This document shows, piece after piece, positions 11,963 through 22,064 of a stretch of 64,000 bases of DNA (position 1 is its first letter; every line of letters begins with the position of its first letter). Below the pieces are notes generated by a model. That model was not told where the DNA came from. It did no database searches and was given only the letters and a program-made list of their open reading frames with translations. The stretch is from Noviherbaspirillum pedocola (GTDB taxonomy: Bacteria > Pseudomonadota > Gammaproteobacteria > Burkholderiales > Burkholderiaceae_D), in contig NZ_JAEPBG010000001.1 of NCBI RefSeq assembly GCF_016632335.1, forward strand, positions 806,001 through 870,000, read 5' to 3'. Made by a program: the position numbers and the translations under genes.

Positions 11963-12047
11963 CGCACTGCCGGTGCGTGGCCCCTGCACCTTCCCTGGCC
12001 TCCCGCCGCATGGCCCGGTGCGGCTTTCGCATTCCGGTTCGCACTAC

Positions 12048-12075
12048 TGAACCGCCCCCTACCGCATCTCACTAA
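12048..12075 (+). promoter_or_regulatory. hrp-box-like promoter of ankyrin gene 1
   Basis: TGAACC-N15-TCACTAA ends 60 nt before the ATG. Against the HrpL sigma-factor consensus GGAACC-N15/16-CCACNNA it matches five of six and four of five fixed positions. Near-equivalent elements precede the other two ankyrin genes at similar distances. The function is inferred. Confidence 0.5.
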
Positions 12076-12135
12076 GCGCTCCCTCGAGCCTGACATGTGC
12101 ATGTCACGCTCGTCTTCAACCATGGAGATGCGCTT

Positions 12136-15100
12136 ATGGACCGCAGCAGCAGTTCCGCCTTTTCGAGTTCCGCTTTTTCGACTTCCAACGCGCCGACAGT
12201 AACTTCCGGCGCCCAGCCCCTGCACAACACGACCGCCCCCAACGGGTATGCGGAATTGCTGGCGCGCTTTCCCGACAGGCTGCGCGGCGCGATCGAAGCC
12301 ACCTTTCCCGAGGTCGACGAGCTTGCCGCCTTTCACCAGGACTTCGTCGACAAGGGAATGCCGTTCGACCATGAAGGTGTGGTTGCTTTCGTGCTCAACA
12401 AGGCGCGTGAACAAAAGCTGGTTGCACAGCGGCGCATCCTGTTCCTGCCGCTCAGGCAGCAAGGGGAAGCAGAAAAAAAAGGAGGAGAGAACAAGAAGCC
12501 TATCGTGAATAGCTCGGGGCCACTGCATGAAGCAATCCTGACTTGGGATGGCGCGCTGGTGCGCGAGCTGCTGCGTCAAAGCGCGTCACCGGGCGACGTG
12601 CTGCAACCGGAGCAGCGGCAACGAGAGGCCGACGCGATGGCAGCAGTAGCCGCCAAGCACGACAGCGACCGCAGGGAGGCGAGCAAGACATTCGAGTACT
12701 CCTTCGGAAACGAGGATGCGCTCGACGCGAAATTGAAAGAGCACATCGTCGATGCCTTGCAGGAAGCGCGTGACCAGGCAGAAGGCGTGCGCGCCACCGT
12801 TTTCGCCGCGCATGCCGGCGAGAACGCGCTGACCCTGGCGATCTCCTACGAAGCGCCGATGGAAGTGATCGCGCTGCTGGTGGAGCATTGCGCCAGACAT
12901 ACCCCCGCCCTGCTGAACGGGGCGGATGGCAACGGCAACCTGCCGCTGACGCTGGCCGCGGCCAGCGGCAATGTCGAAGTCGTCAAGCTGCTGCTGCGAT
13001 CGGGCGCGCAAATCGATATCGATCGTTGCAATGGCAAGGGACACAGCGCGCTGATGGAAGCAGCCAGGATAGGCAATGCCGGCATCATCCGGCTGCTGCT
13101 GGAATGCGGCGCGCGCGCCGACCTGCCGAATGCGCAGGGCCGCACCGCGCGCGAACTCGCCGCCATCCGCGAGCACACCGATGCCTTCAATGCGCTGGCC
13201 GAATGGGAAATCAGCCTGTCCGGCAAGACGCAGGACACGAGCATGGGCGCGAAGCTGGCCGCCGACCTGCGCCATGCAGCGAAGCGCGGCAACATCACGG
13301 TGCTGGAAAACATCCATGCCCGGCTCACGCAATGCGTCGATGCCGCCGGCCTGCGCAAAGCCGCGCAACGGGCGCTGTGGTCGGCGCTGAATGTGAACGA
13401 CAATGCCGCCGTCGTCACCTGGCTGCTTCGCCATGGCGCATCGGCCGAACAGGTCAATAAATCTGGAATGCCGCCCCAGGTGGGGGCCTGCGACCGCGGC
13501 AACCTCGAGGCGCTGATGGCCTTCGCCTTATCGGGCAAACCGCAACAGCTCGGTCGCGCGTGGCGCCAGTCGCTGCTGCGTCTTGCCGCGAAATTCGGCA
13601 GCCTTGACCTTGTCCTTTACGCACTTGATGGCGGTGCCTACGTCGACGGCGCCAGCCCGGACACCAAAATGACGGCGTTGACCGCGGCGGTACAGCAAGA
13701 CAATCGCGACATCATCAAGATTCTGTTGCAACGCGGCGCGCGCATTTGCTTCGGTGACGATGGTGATGACAGATTCGGTTTTGACGGAAACTCTTCCCCG
13801 CTCGAAGCGGCGACAAAGGCTGAGGAAAAGGCGCAAGACCTGGTGATGTTCCTGCTGGACCACCATCCCGCGCCCTATGCCGAAAAGGGAGCGGCCAAGA
13901 TGCTGCTGCGTATCGCGCTGAGTATGGACATGCCGGAGCTGCTCGAGCGATTGATCCGGGACGGCCAGGTGGATTACGACGATCATGACGATCGCGAGAA
14001 ATCACTGCTGATGTCCGTCTCCGAGTTCTGTTCAGGACAGTTCGTGCGCGTGCTGCTGAGCCCGCCGGCGCCCGTGCAACGCCTGTTGAACGCGGAAAAC
14101 GGCAATGCCAACGCCGTGCTGAAAAGCCTGGTCAAAAGACGCGCCTTTCATGGGAAGGAAGTATTCAACGCCATCCTCGAAGCCTGCGATATCTCGCCAC
14201 ACGACGATCCAGACGAGCTTCTGGATCGCCTGTGCCTGGCGGTGCAAATTGGCAGCAAACCCTCCTGCGAGCTGATCCTGAAGAAAGGAAAACTGCGCTT
14301 GCAGCCGGACGCGCTGCGCGACCGTAATCCGCTGATGCTCGCGGTGAGGCTGAACAAGATCAAGCTGATTCCACTGCTGCTCGAGCATGGCGCTCACGCC
14401 TGCGCCATGGTCAGGAAAACTCCTGAAAGCAACTCGTATAAGAGCGCGTTGCACGTGGCCTGGAAGTGTAAGCGTGAACCGTGGGAGCGTGAAACATGGA
14501 AGGCGCTGCCCATCCTGATGAAACACGATCCGCACTTACCCGCCGAGCTCGGCGCCATCCTGCCGTCGCTGGGCGCATTGATCGAGAAGAGCATCATGGA
14601 AGTCGACCTCGTGCCAGAAATACCAGGGGAAGTCCTTGCATGCCTGCTGCAGCATACGAAAGACATGCCGGTGCCGAAACCGGCGTTGCAGGCACTGCTC
14701 TTTTCGGCGGCGCGCTCGGGGGACAAGGCGGTAATCACGGAGTTGCTGCAGCGCGGCGCCGATCCGCAGCATGAGCATCCCTGCGGCGCCGATGCGCTGG
14801 CTCTCCTGCTCGACAGCGACTCCTTCTCGTTCGAATGCGCCGGCATGCTGCTCGCTGATACGGCGTCTTCTTCGGGGGGAGCCAGCGAAAAGGAAGGCGC
14901 TACGGTCTTCGGCGTGCCGGGCTACAGTCTTGCGCAGGAGAACAGGCTGCTGGAAGCCTTGACCTCGCAACTGATCGACGACGACAGAAAGATCGACATC
15001 ATGTGCGCACTCATTTTCGCGTCGCCTGACCATGCGGTCGAGACTTTGTCGATGGCCGAAAGCCGGGCAAGAAAATATTTCGAGTGCTTGATGCCCATAG

Positions 15101-15237
15101 CAACAAGTATCGATGACGATGAACCCGAAGAGGTGCTTGCGGAAGTCATCGAGGCAGCGACAAAGATGGCGCAGGAAAGCGGCAATCAACAGAAAGTAAA
15201 GCTGATCAGCAAGTACAAGAGAAGTTGGGACGTCTGA
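12136..15237 (+). CDS. Large ankyrin-repeat protein 1, candidate secreted effector
   Basis: 1033-aa protein with no signal peptide or membrane segment. The first ~35 residues are Ser/Thr/Ala-rich (DRSSSSAFSSSAFSTS), as in many type III secretion signals. A helical part follows. Ankyrin repeats are clear at about residues 229-345 (LPLTLAAASGNVEVVKLLLRSGA, SALMEAARIGNAGIIRLLLECGA). Single or degenerate repeats occur near 475-535, 730-755 and 854-885. GGAG lies 8 nt before the ATG at 12136, preferred over an upstream Met at 12097. It stands alone between the chromate transporter and the convergent rsmA. I assign no enzymatic function; the repeats imply protein binding. The hrp-box-like promoter suggests effector status (inference). 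Confidence 0.75.
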   Translation: MDRSSSSAFSSSAFSTSNAPTVTSGAQPLHNTTAPNGYAELLARFPDRLRGAIEATFPEVDELAAFHQDFVDKGMPFDHEGVVAFVLNKAREQKLVAQRRILFLPLRQQGEAEKKGGENKKPIVNSSGPLHEAILTWDGALVRELLRQSASPGDVLQPEQRQREADAMAAVAAKHDSDRREASKTFEYSFGNEDALDAKLKEHIVDALQEARDQAEGVRATVFAAHAGENALTLAISYEAPMEVIALLVEHCARHTPALLNGADGNGNLPLTLAAASGNVEVVKLLLRSGAQIDIDRCNGKGHSALMEAARIGNAGIIRLLLECGARADLPNAQGRTARELAAIREHTDAFNALAEWEISLSGKTQDTSMGAKLAADLRHAAKRGNITVLENIHARLTQCVDAAGLRKAAQRALWSALNVNDNAAVVTWLLRHGASAEQVNKSGMPPQVGACDRGNLEALMAFALSGKPQQLGRAWRQSLLRLAAKFGSLDLVLYALDGGAYVDGASPDTKMTALTAAVQQDNRDIIKILLQRGARICFGDDGDDRFGFDGNSSPLEAATKAEEKAQDLVMFLLDHHPAPYAEKGAAKMLLRIALSMDMPELLERLIRDGQVDYDDHDDREKSLLMSVSEFCSGQFVRVLLSPPAPVQRLLNAENGNANAVLKSLVKRRAFHGKEVFNAILEACDISPHDDPDELLDRLCLAVQIGSKPSCELILKKGKLRLQPDALRDRNPLMLAVRLNKIKLIPLLLEHGAHACAMVRKTPESNSYKSALHVAWKCKREPWERETWKALPILMKHDPHLPAELGAILPSLGALIEKSIMEVDLVPEIPGEVLACLLQHTKDMPVPKPALQALLFSAARSGDKAVITELLQRGADPQHEHPCGADALALLLDSDSFSFECAGMLLADTASSSGGASEKEGATVFGVPGYSLAQENRLLEALTSQLIDDDRKIDIMCALIFASPDHAVETLSMAESRARKYFECLMPIATSIDDDEPEEVLAEVIEAATKMAQESGNQQKVKLISKYKRSWDV

Positions 15238-15300
15238 TGTGCTGCGCGGCACTGGGTGGCAATGTCAGGCGCACGCCGTTGCCGCGCAGCGCGGTCCGGC

Positions 15301-16071
15301 TCAGTCGCGCAGACGGTTCGCCAGCGCGACGTAGGCTTCCACCGCCACCGCCTCGGGCCTGGCCTGCGGATCGATGCCGGCATCGACCAGGTCCTGCTCC
15401 GCAAACATCCCGGCCAGGCAATTGCGGATCACCTTGCGCCGCTGCGAGAACGCCTTCTGCACCACGCGCTCGAGCTTGCCGGCATCGCAGTGCAGCGGAG
15501 CGGCCAGCGGGATCATGCGCACGATGGCCGAATCGACCTGCGGCGGCGGGTCGAACGCGGTCGGCGGCACCACGAACAGCAGCTCCATGTGGTAACGCCA
15601 TTGCAGCATCACCGACAGCCGGCCATAGGTCTTGCTGCCCGGCTCGGCCACCATGCGCTCGACCACTTCCTTCTGCAGCATGAAATGCTGGTCGCGTACC
15701 CGTGGCGCGATGTCGGCGAGGTGAAACAGCAGCGGGCTGGAAATGTTGTAAGGCAGGTTGCCGACCACGCGCAGCTTGCCGCCTTCGGGCGCGAGCGAGG
15801 CGAAATCGAACTTCAGCGCGTCGCCGGCATGTATCGTCAGGCGCTGCGGATCGAAGCGCTTCTTCAGCCGCTCCACCAGGTCGCGGTCGAGTTCAACCAC
15901 GTGCAGATGATCGAGCTGATCGAGCAGCAGCGCCGTCATCGCCGCCAGGCCGGGGCCGATCTCGACCATCGTGTCGCCGGGTCGCGGATCGATGGCGCGG
16001 ATGATGTCGAACAGGACGGTGTCATCGGTCAGGAAGTTCTGGCCGAAGCGTTTTCTCGGGATGTGTTTCAT
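15301..16071 (-). CDS. rsmA: 16S rRNA (adenine1518/1519-N6)-dimethyltransferase RsmA
   Basis: 256-aa methyltransferase (KsgA) that dimethylates two adjacent adenines in helix 45 of 16S rRNA late in 30S assembly. Motifs are [10 protein letters not shown] at the N-terminus, the SAM-binding [11 protein letters not shown], the acidic VVELDRDL and the catalytic [14 protein letters not shown] near residues 109-122. [14 protein letters not shown] segment is followed by the C-terminal helical domain. Its start overlaps the stop of pdxA by four bases (ATGA), continuing the lptD-surA-pdxA-rsmA operon, a proteobacterial arrangement. Confidence 0.97.
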   Translation of the reverse strand: MKHIPRKRFGQNFLTDDTVLFDIIRAIDPRPGDTMVEIGPGLAAMTALLLDQLDHLHVVELDRDLVERLKKRFDPQRLTIHAGDALKFDFASLAPEGGKLRVVGNLPYNISSPLLFHLADIAPRVRDQHFMLQKEVVERMVAEPGSKTYGRLSVMLQWRYHMELLFVVPPTAFDPPPQVDSAIVRMIPLAAPLHCDAGKLERVVQKAFSQRRKVIRNCLAGMFAEQDLVDAGIDPQARPEAVAVEAYVALANRLRD

Positions 16072-17129
16072 TGTGTTGCGGTTTTTGTTGCGGCCATGCG
16101 CGCTGCGGCGCGGATCGCTTCGATCATGCTGCCATGGTCGGCCCGACCCAGGCCCTGCGCGGCGACGTCCAGCGCGGTGCCGTGGTCGACCGAGGTGCGA
16201 ATGATGGGCAGGCCGAGCGTGATGTTGATGCCGCGGCCGAAGCTCGCGTGCTTCAACACCGGCAGGCCCTGGTCGTGGTACATGGCCAGCACCGCGTCGG
16301 CGTCTTTCAGGTACTTCTGCTGGAACAGGGTGTCGGCCGGATACGGCCCGGCGGCGTCGATGCCACGCGAGCGCGCCGCTTCCAGTGCCGGCGCGATCAC
16401 CTCGATTTCCTCGCGGCCGAGATAACCGTTTTCGCCGGCATGGGGATTCAGGCCTGTGACCAGGATGCGCGGCGTAGCCATGCCGAACTTGCCGCGCAGA
16501 TCGGCATGCAGGATGTCCAGCGTGCGCGACAGGCTGTCGAAGGTGATCGCCGCCGGCACGTCCTTCAATGGCAAATGCGTGGTGGCCAGCGCCACGCGCA
16601 GCGGCGGCGTCGTGGCCTCGGTGGCGAGCATCATCACCACTTGCGGCGTGCGGGTTTTCTCGGCCAGGTATTCGGTATGCCCGGTGAAGGGCACGCCGGC
16701 ATCGTTGATCGTGCTTTTCTGCAGCGGCGCAGTGACGATGGCATCGAGCCAGCCGGCCATTGCGCCTTCAATCGCCACGTCCAGCGTCTGCAGCACCTGA
16801 CGGCCATTGAGCGCGTTCGGCATGCCCGGCGTTACATGCGCGGCGAGCGGGCAATCGACGACGGCAATGCGATCCGCCGGAAAGCTCGGCAAACCATCGT
16901 TCCTGAGCGCGAACTGCGAGATGGCCACCAGGCGGATTGCCGGATCGATCTCGGCGGCGAGCATGGCAAGAAAGGCGGAATCGCCGATCAGCACGCTACG
17001 GACTTCCTCGCGCAATTCCCAGGCCGCGCGGATGGCGATCTCGGGGCCGATGCCGGCCGGCTCGCCGACGGTGATGCCCAGTGTCGGCTTCGGGTCGGCA
17101 TGCAGTGCCGCATTGGCCACGTCTGTCAT
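16068..17129 (-). CDS. pdxA: 4-hydroxythreonine-4-phosphate dehydrogenase PdxA
   Basis: 353-aa enzyme of the DXP-dependent pyridoxal phosphate pathway. It oxidises 4-phosphohydroxy-L-threonine with NAD, giving the aminoketone that PdxJ uses. Visible motifs are [16 protein letters not shown] at the N-terminus, [11 protein letters not shown] with a metal-ligand histidine, [20 protein letters not shown] and the C-terminal [15 protein letters not shown] plus [17 protein letters not shown]. The start overlaps the surA stop and the end overlaps the rsmA start, both by four bases, so the three proteins are translationally coupled. Confidence 0.97.
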   Translation of the reverse strand: MTDVANAALHADPKPTLGITVGEPAGIGPEIAIRAAWELREEVRSVLIGDSAFLAMLAAEIDPAIRLVAISQFALRNDGLPSFPADRIAVVDCPLAAHVTPGMPNALNGRQVLQTLDVAIEGAMAGWLDAIVTAPLQKSTINDAGVPFTGHTEYLAEKTRTPQVVMMLATEATTPPLRVALATTHLPLKDVPAAITFDSLSRTLDILHADLRGKFGMATPRILVTGLNPHAGENGYLGREEIEVIAPALEAARSRGIDAAGPYPADTLFQQKYLKDADAVLAMYHDQGLPVLKHASFGRGINITLGLPIIRTSVDHGTALDVAAQGLGRADHGSMIEAIRAAARMAATKTATQ

Positions 17130-18664
17130 TGCCGGGCCGCGCCGGCCAGTCCGGCCAGTTCGTCGTTGCGGTATTCGACGTAGGTGCGGTCGCGCAATTG
17201 ACGCAGCCAGTCTTCGGTGGCTTCATCGACCTTGCGCTCGCGCAGCGCCTGCTTGGCCAGCGTGCGCTGGCGCTCCCTGGACATGTCGTCGGTCTTGCGC
17301 TCGAGGACCTGGATCAGGTGGAAGCCGAAGGGCGACTCCACCGGATCGCTGATCTGCCCTGGCTGCAGCGCATTCATCGCCTTCTCGAATTCGGGCACGG
17401 TGTCGCCCGGATAAATCCAGCCCAGGTCGCCGCCTTTGGATGCCGAGCCATCGTTCGAATACAGCCGCGCCAGTTCTTCGAAAGTCGCGGCCTTATGGTC
17501 CAGGCGCTCCTTCAGCTCGACCAGCTTGCGCCGCGCCTCGTTGGCCGGCACTACCTGGTTCACCTTGATCAGGATATGGCGCACATGGGTCTCGGTGACG
17601 GCCGGCAGCGCGGCGCCATTCTTGCCGTTGCCGGCGGCGGCGCTGCGGCGTCCCACGAGCTTGAGGATATGGAAACCGTTGGCGCTCTTGACCACGCTGA
17701 TCTCGCCATCCTGGCGCTGCGCCACGGCATCGACGAACAATTGCGGCAGGCGGTCCGGGCTGCGCCAGCCCATGTCGCCGCCGTTCAATGCGTCCGAGGC
17801 ATCCGAATAGGTGGCGGCCACGCGCGCGAAATCGGCGCCGCCGCGCAATTGCTGCAGCGCTTCGTCGGCGCGCGCGCGGCGCTGGGCGATCTGCTCGGGC
17901 GTGGCGTTTTCCGGGATGCGCACCAGGATCTGCGCAATGTCCAGTTCAGGCTGCGCCGACATCGCGCCGCCGTTGGCCGCGAGGAAATTGTCGACTTCGG
18001 ATTCGGTGATCTGCACCTTGTTCACCACTTCGCGCTCGCGCAGCCGCTGCATCATGATTTCGCCGCGGATGTCTTCGCGGAAGCGGTTGTAAGGCGTGCC
18101 GTCACGCTCGACCTTGTTGCGGAATTCCTGCAGCGACATGCTGTTCTGCTGCGCGATGCGGGCGATCGCGTTGTCGAGCAGATTATCGTCCACGCGTATG
18201 CCCTGCTCCTTGGCTTCCTGCATCTGGGCGCGGTCGACGATCATGCGCTCGAGCAGCTGCTTCTGGAATTCCGCGCGCGGCGGCAGGCTCACGCCCTGGC
18301 TCTTCAGGCGCGCCTCGACCAGCTGCATGCGCGATTCGAGTTCCTGCGCGGTGATGACTTCGTTGTTGACTACCGCGACGATCGCATCGACCGGCACCAC
18401 GCGGCCGGCCTGCGCCGGCGCAGCCGACGGCCGGCTCTGCGCAGAAGTGGTCGCCGAAGTGGTGGATGCCGGCAATGCCGGAGAAGTTGGTGACGCCGTG
18501 GCGGGCGCGGTCGCGGCGGGCAGCGTGGGACTGCCTGCACCCGGCAGCTTGAAGGATTGCGGCCACGCCTGCGGCGCGGCGACAAGCGCGGCGATGAGCG
18601 CCGGCATCAGCCGGCTGGCACGCACTAAGCGTGAAGGGAAACGCGGGTTGTGTGGATTTCTCAT
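17126..18664 (-). CDS. surA: Periplasmic chaperone/peptidyl-prolyl isomerase SurA
   Basis: Chaperone escorting outer-membrane proteins to the BAM complex. The 512-aa precursor starts with a signal peptide ([18 protein letters not shown]) and a low-complexity Ala/Thr/Pro linker. Then come the N-terminal chaperone domain ([22 protein letters not shown]) and two parvulin domains, ending in [12 protein letters not shown] and [12 protein letters not shown]. It is longer than E. coli SurA (428 aa), mainly through the linker. AAGG lies ahead of the ATG at 18664. It follows lptD by 40 nt; LptD is a known SurA client in E. coli. Confidence 0.96.
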   Translation of the reverse strand: MRNPHNPRFPSRLVRASRLMPALIAALVAAPQAWPQSFKLPGAGSPTLPAATAPATASPTSPALPASTTSATTSAQSRPSAAPAQAGRVVPVDAIVAVVNNEVITAQELESRMQLVEARLKSQGVSLPPRAEFQKQLLERMIVDRAQMQEAKEQGIRVDDNLLDNAIARIAQQNSMSLQEFRNKVERDGTPYNRFREDIRGEIMMQRLREREVVNKVQITESEVDNFLAANGGAMSAQPELDIAQILVRIPENATPEQIAQRRARADEALQQLRGGADFARVAATYSDASDALNGGDMGWRSPDRLPQLFVDAVAQRQDGEISVVKSANGFHILKLVGRRSAAAGNGKNGAALPAVTETHVRHILIKVNQVVPANEARRKLVELKERLDHKAATFEELARLYSNDGSASKGGDLGWIYPGDTVPEFEKAMNALQPGQISDPVESPFGFHLIQVLERKTDDMSRERQRTLAKQALRERKVDEATEDWLRQLRDRTYVEYRNDELAGLAGAARQ

Positions 18665-18704
18665 GGCTAGCCTTGAATCGGAAAATGCGCCGCGCCGCAT
18701 CGGA

Positions 18705-20903
18705 TCATGGCAGCGGCGGCTGGTTCACCGGCGTGTAGCCGGGAACGTTGTTGCGCAACGCCGTCAACGGGTTGGAACCCAGGCGCGACAGGCCGTTGAG
18801 CTCCAGCTGGAAGAACAGCGAGGATGTGGCGACGTTGGTGGCGGTAGGTGTGCGCTGCGCCACAACGCGGAACACCCAGCAGTCGGCCTTGTACTCCAGT
18901 CCGAACAAGCTTTCGGAGACTTTCTTCTCGATCATTGAATAATTGACGCGTGCTACGCCGTACAGCCGCGCCGCCAGCGGCCACTGGGCCGATGCATCGA
19001 CCAGGTCCAGCGCGGTGGCGACATCGCGGCGGCGCTGCAGATTCAGCACGCGCTGCGGCCCCGGCTGCCAGCGCACGCCGTAGGTTTCCGCATTGGTCTT
19101 GTGCAGGCTCTGGCTGTATTGCACTCCGGCATCGAACTGCAGCGTCGGCGTCACCTGACCGGAAACGGCGGCCAGAATATCAGATTTGTTTTCCGATGCA
19201 GCGGTACCGGTGGTTACCAGCTGCTGATTGAAATAGAAGCGCTGCCCCAACGCCAGGCGCAGCCGCTCGGTGCCATCCTCTTCCAGATAGCGCGACACCA
19301 CCGCCGCGGTGAGCTGGTTGGCGTCGCTGATGCGGTCATAGCCGATGTAGCGGTTTTCGCTGAACAGCTGGGCGAAGCTGAAGTCGGACAGCGCGGTATC
19401 GAACAGCGGGATCTGGTTCTGGTTGCGGTACGGCGTGTAGACATAGAACAGGCGCGGCTCCAGCGTCTGCGTCGCCGGACGGCCGAGAAAGCTGGTATCG
19501 CGTTCGAACACCAGGCCACTGTCGACCGAGAGCGTCGGCAGCGTGCGCGTGATCGTGGTCGGCTGGCCGGGCGCGGTGTTCTGCAAATTGTAGCTGGCGG
19601 CGTTGAGCGAGACGCTGGGCCGGATGAAATAGCCGGGCGCGATGATCGGGTAGGAAATCCGCGGATTGACCACCATCCGGTCGCCTTCGACCAGTTGGTC
19701 CTGAGAGAAGCGGGTGTAGTCCGTGACCATGCTGACATCGAAGCCGCCATAGTCGGCGCGATTGCCTGTGACCGTGATCTGCGGCAGCCGCGAATAGGGC
19801 TTGGTGATCGGCGCGGCCGGATCCTGCAGCACCTGGTAGCTCGTGGTGCGCGCCACCGCCGTCCAGTACGGGCGCGCGTAGGTCAGATTCAGGTCACGCG
19901 GCAACAGGCGCAGGCTGCTGTTGGTGATGCTGCTCTGGAAATCGTTCGGATAGTTGTCGTCCGATGCGCCATTCAGATTCGCGCCGAACGTCAGCCCGGG
20001 CGCCAGCTTCTGCGCATGGGTAATGCTGTACGCATAGCGGTTGGTGCCGGTGATCCGGTCGCTCGGCAGGTCTTCCGCCCGGATCTGGCCGGAATAGTCT
20101 TCGCCGAGATAGCGTGCCTGGGCGCCGAGCTGCACGCCGCGCCGGCTGATGATGCGCGGAAACAGCGTCAGGTCGCGATTCGGCGCGATGTTCAGGTAAT
20201 ACGGCGTGGAAACCTCGATGCCGCCCTTGCTGGTGGTACCGATCGCCGGCGGCAGGAAACCCGACTTGCGCTGGTCGGACAGCGGAAAGGTGATGAAAGG
20301 CGTGCCCAGGATAGGCACGCCCTTGAAATACACGATGGAGCGCGATGCGGTGCCGATGTCGCGGCTGCTGTCGAGATTCATCGTGCCGGATTGCAGATAC
20401 CAGTCCGGGTCCGGGCCTTCGCAGGTGCTGTAGGTGCCGTTCTGCACCACCGCTTCTTCGCGCGAGGCAAAATCGATGCGGCCTGCCTTGCCCTGCGCAT
20501 TACGGGCGCGCGGCCCGAGATTGTAGGTCGGGTTGTTGATATAGCCTTCGCCGGTATCGAGCTTGATGTCGAGGTCGGTGCCGGAATAGCGCTCGTTGTA
20601 GCGCCGCATCTTCACATTGCCTTCCGCCTTCACGCGGTCATCGACGATGTCATAGGTCGCATGGTCGGCGTTGAGCGTCATCGGGCCGCGCGTGACTTCG
20701 GCGTCGCGGTCGAGCGTGACTTCGCGGTCCGGGCGACCGGTGATGCGTTCGGCGCCGACCTGGGTCGGGGCGTTCGGATCTTCCGGCGCGCGTGCCGCCT
20801 CGGTCTGCGCCATGGACAGCGTCGGAATGGAGACAGCGGTAACGGCTACCGTCAGCGCGCGAACCAGGCTTCTTGAGGAATGAGGGCGTTGGCGGCGAGT
20901 CAT
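18705..20903 (-). CDS. lptD: LPS-assembly outer-membrane protein LptD
   Basis: 732-aa beta-barrel protein that inserts lipopolysaccharide into the outer leaflet with LptE. After a signal peptide ending PTLSMAQ, an OstA/jelly-roll domain occupies roughly residues 60-190 (LNADHATYDIVDDRVKAEGNVKM, GEGYINNPTYNLG). The C-terminal barrel follows with LptD-typical phrases (GTPFITFPLSDQRKSGFLPP, LFYVYTPYRNQNQIPLFDTA). It closes with FFQLELNGLSRLGSNPLTALRNNVPGY. The ATG at 20903 is followed at once by the charged start of the signal peptide. It heads the operon with surA, pdxA and rsmA and is divergent from amgK across 127 bp. Confidence 0.96.
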   Translation of the reverse strand: MTRRQRPHSSRSLVRALTVAVTAVSIPTLSMAQTEAARAPEDPNAPTQVGAERITGRPDREVTLDRDAEVTRGPMTLNADHATYDIVDDRVKAEGNVKMRRYNERYSGTDLDIKLDTGEGYINNPTYNLGPRARNAQGKAGRIDFASREEAVVQNGTYSTCEGPDPDWYLQSGTMNLDSSRDIGTASRSIVYFKGVPILGTPFITFPLSDQRKSGFLPPAIGTTSKGGIEVSTPYYLNIAPNRDLTLFPRIISRRGVQLGAQARYLGEDYSGQIRAEDLPSDRITGTNRYAYSITHAQKLAPGLTFGANLNGASDDNYPNDFQSSITNSSLRLLPRDLNLTYARPYWTAVARTTSYQVLQDPAAPITKPYSRLPQITVTGNRADYGGFDVSMVTDYTRFSQDQLVEGDRMVVNPRISYPIIAPGYFIRPSVSLNAASYNLQNTAPGQPTTITRTLPTLSVDSGLVFERDTSFLGRPATQTLEPRLFYVYTPYRNQNQIPLFDTALSDFSFAQLFSENRYIGYDRISDANQLTAAVVSRYLEEDGTERLRLALGQRFYFNQQLVTTGTAASENKSDILAAVSGQVTPTLQFDAGVQYSQSLHKTNAETYGVRWQPGPQRVLNLQRRRDVATALDLVDASAQWPLAARLYGVARVNYSMIEKKVSESLFGLEYKADCWVFRVVAQRTPTATNVATSSLFFQLELNGLSRLGSNPLTALRNNVPGYTPVNQPPLP

Positions 20904-20957
20904 GCAGTAGGGAAATTTGGTCGGGGAAGAAGACGGATTTTTCGGGATGAATCCCTT

Positions 20958-20963
20958 ATTATA
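20958..20963 (-). promoter_or_regulatory. Possible -10 element for lptD operon
   Basis: A perfect TATAAT lies on the minus strand 54 nt before the lptD ATG, in the divergent lptD/amgK region. I see no good -35 hexamer at 16-18 bp, nor a clear sigma-E motif. The same AT-rich patch could serve amgK on the other strand. Confidence 0.4.
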
Positions 20964-21030
20964 TGGGAACTCCGCGGCCCTACCTCCGCAGCAAGACCCA
21001 ATCCTTTCCGATCCCACATCCCTGTTGCAC

Positions 21031-22056
21031 ATGCCCGAGCACAATCTTTCCGACGAGCGCCAGAACCTGATCCGCGCCTGGCTGGCCGCGCTTTCCGCGC
21101 CCGCCCTGCTTCCCGACACCCTGCGCGCCGCCTCCTCGGACGCGAGCTTTCGCCGCTATTTCCGCGTCGACGCCGCCGACGGCGCCAGCTACATCGTGAT
21201 GGACGCGCCGCCGCCGCAGGAAGACGTGCGGCCGTTCATCCATGTCGCCGAAGTCTTCGGCGGTGCCGGCGTGTCGGTGCCGAAAGTGCTGGCCGAAGAC
21301 CGCGAGCGCGGCTTCCTGCTGCTGAGCGACCTCGGCAATACCACCTATCTGCATCAGCTCAATGCCGACACCGCGCACAAGCTCTACATCGATGCGATCG
21401 ATGCGCTGGTCGTGCTGCAGGCGCAGAGCCAGCCCGATGTATTGCCCGAATACGACCGCGCGCTGCTGCTGCGCGAGCTGAATCTGTTTCCGGAGTGGTA
21501 TGTCGCGAAGCACCGCGGCGCGACGCTGAACGAGACGCAGACGGCGCAGCTGAACAAGGTGTTCGACACGCTGCTGGCCAACAACCTGGCGCAGGCGCAG
21601 GTCTATGTGCACCGCGACTATCATTCGCGCAACCTGATGGTGCTGCCGCGCGGCAATCCCGGCATTCTGGATTTTCAGGACGCGGTCTACGGCCCGATCA
21701 CCTACGACCTGGTCTCGCTGCTGCGCGACGCCTACATCCAGTGGGACGAGGAGCAGGTGCTGGACTGGGCGATCCGCTATTGGGAAAAGGCGCGCCGCGC
21801 CGGCCTGCCGGTGCCGCCGGACGTCGACAGTTTCTACCGCGACTTCGAATTCATGGGCCTGCAGCGCCACCTGAAGGTGCTCGGCATCTTCGCGCGGCTG
21901 TATCACCGCGACGGCAAGGCCGCCTATCTCGACGACATCCCGCTGGTGATGGAATACACCCGCAAGACCGCGGGCCGCTACCGCGAACTGGCGCCGCTGA
22001 TCCGTATCCTGGATGCGATCGAAGGCACGGAATCCGGCGTCGGCTTTACCTTCTGA
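21031..22056 (+). CDS. amgK: N-acetylmuramate/N-acetylglucosamine anomeric kinase AmgK
   Basis: 341-aa phosphotransferase of the aminoglycoside-kinase fold. It shows SDASFRRYFRVDA, FLLLSDLGNTTYL, the catalytic loop VYVHRDYHSRNLMVL (His-Arg-Asp) and the magnesium-binding ILDFQDAVYGPITYDLVSLLRDAY. AmgK phosphorylates recycled MurNAc at C1 in the cell-wall recycling route that bypasses de novo UDP-MurNAc synthesis, which makes cells intrinsically fosfomycin tolerant in Pseudomonas. Its direct neighbour is murU, the next enzyme in that route, and the stop overlaps a possible murU start. The ATG at 21031 was chosen since the upstream frame is not family-like. Confidence 0.92.
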   Translation: MPEHNLSDERQNLIRAWLAALSAPALLPDTLRAASSDASFRRYFRVDAADGASYIVMDAPPPQEDVRPFIHVAEVFGGAGVSVPKVLAEDRERGFLLLSDLGNTTYLHQLNADTAHKLYIDAIDALVVLQAQSQPDVLPEYDRALLLRELNLFPEWYVAKHRGATLNETQTAQLNKVFDTLLANNLAQAQVYVHRDYHSRNLMVLPRGNPGILDFQDAVYGPITYDLVSLLRDAYIQWDEEQVLDWAIRYWEKARRAGLPVPPDVDSFYRDFEFMGLQRHLKVLGIFARLYHRDGKAAYLDDIPLVMEYTRKTAGRYRELAPLIRILDAIEGTESGVGFTF

Positions 22057-22064
22057 TGGCACCC

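Noticed and set aside
12048-12075. PIP box (TTCG-N16-TTCG) before the ankyrin genes
   Set aside because: Searched by eye upstream of all three genes; no TTCGB pair with the right spacing was found, unlike the GGAACC-type element.
19101-20876. 591-aa open frame antisense to lptD
   Set aside because: Mirror frame of a GC-rich gene; the low-complexity Arg/His/Gln-rich protein matches no family, while lptD on the other strand is certain.
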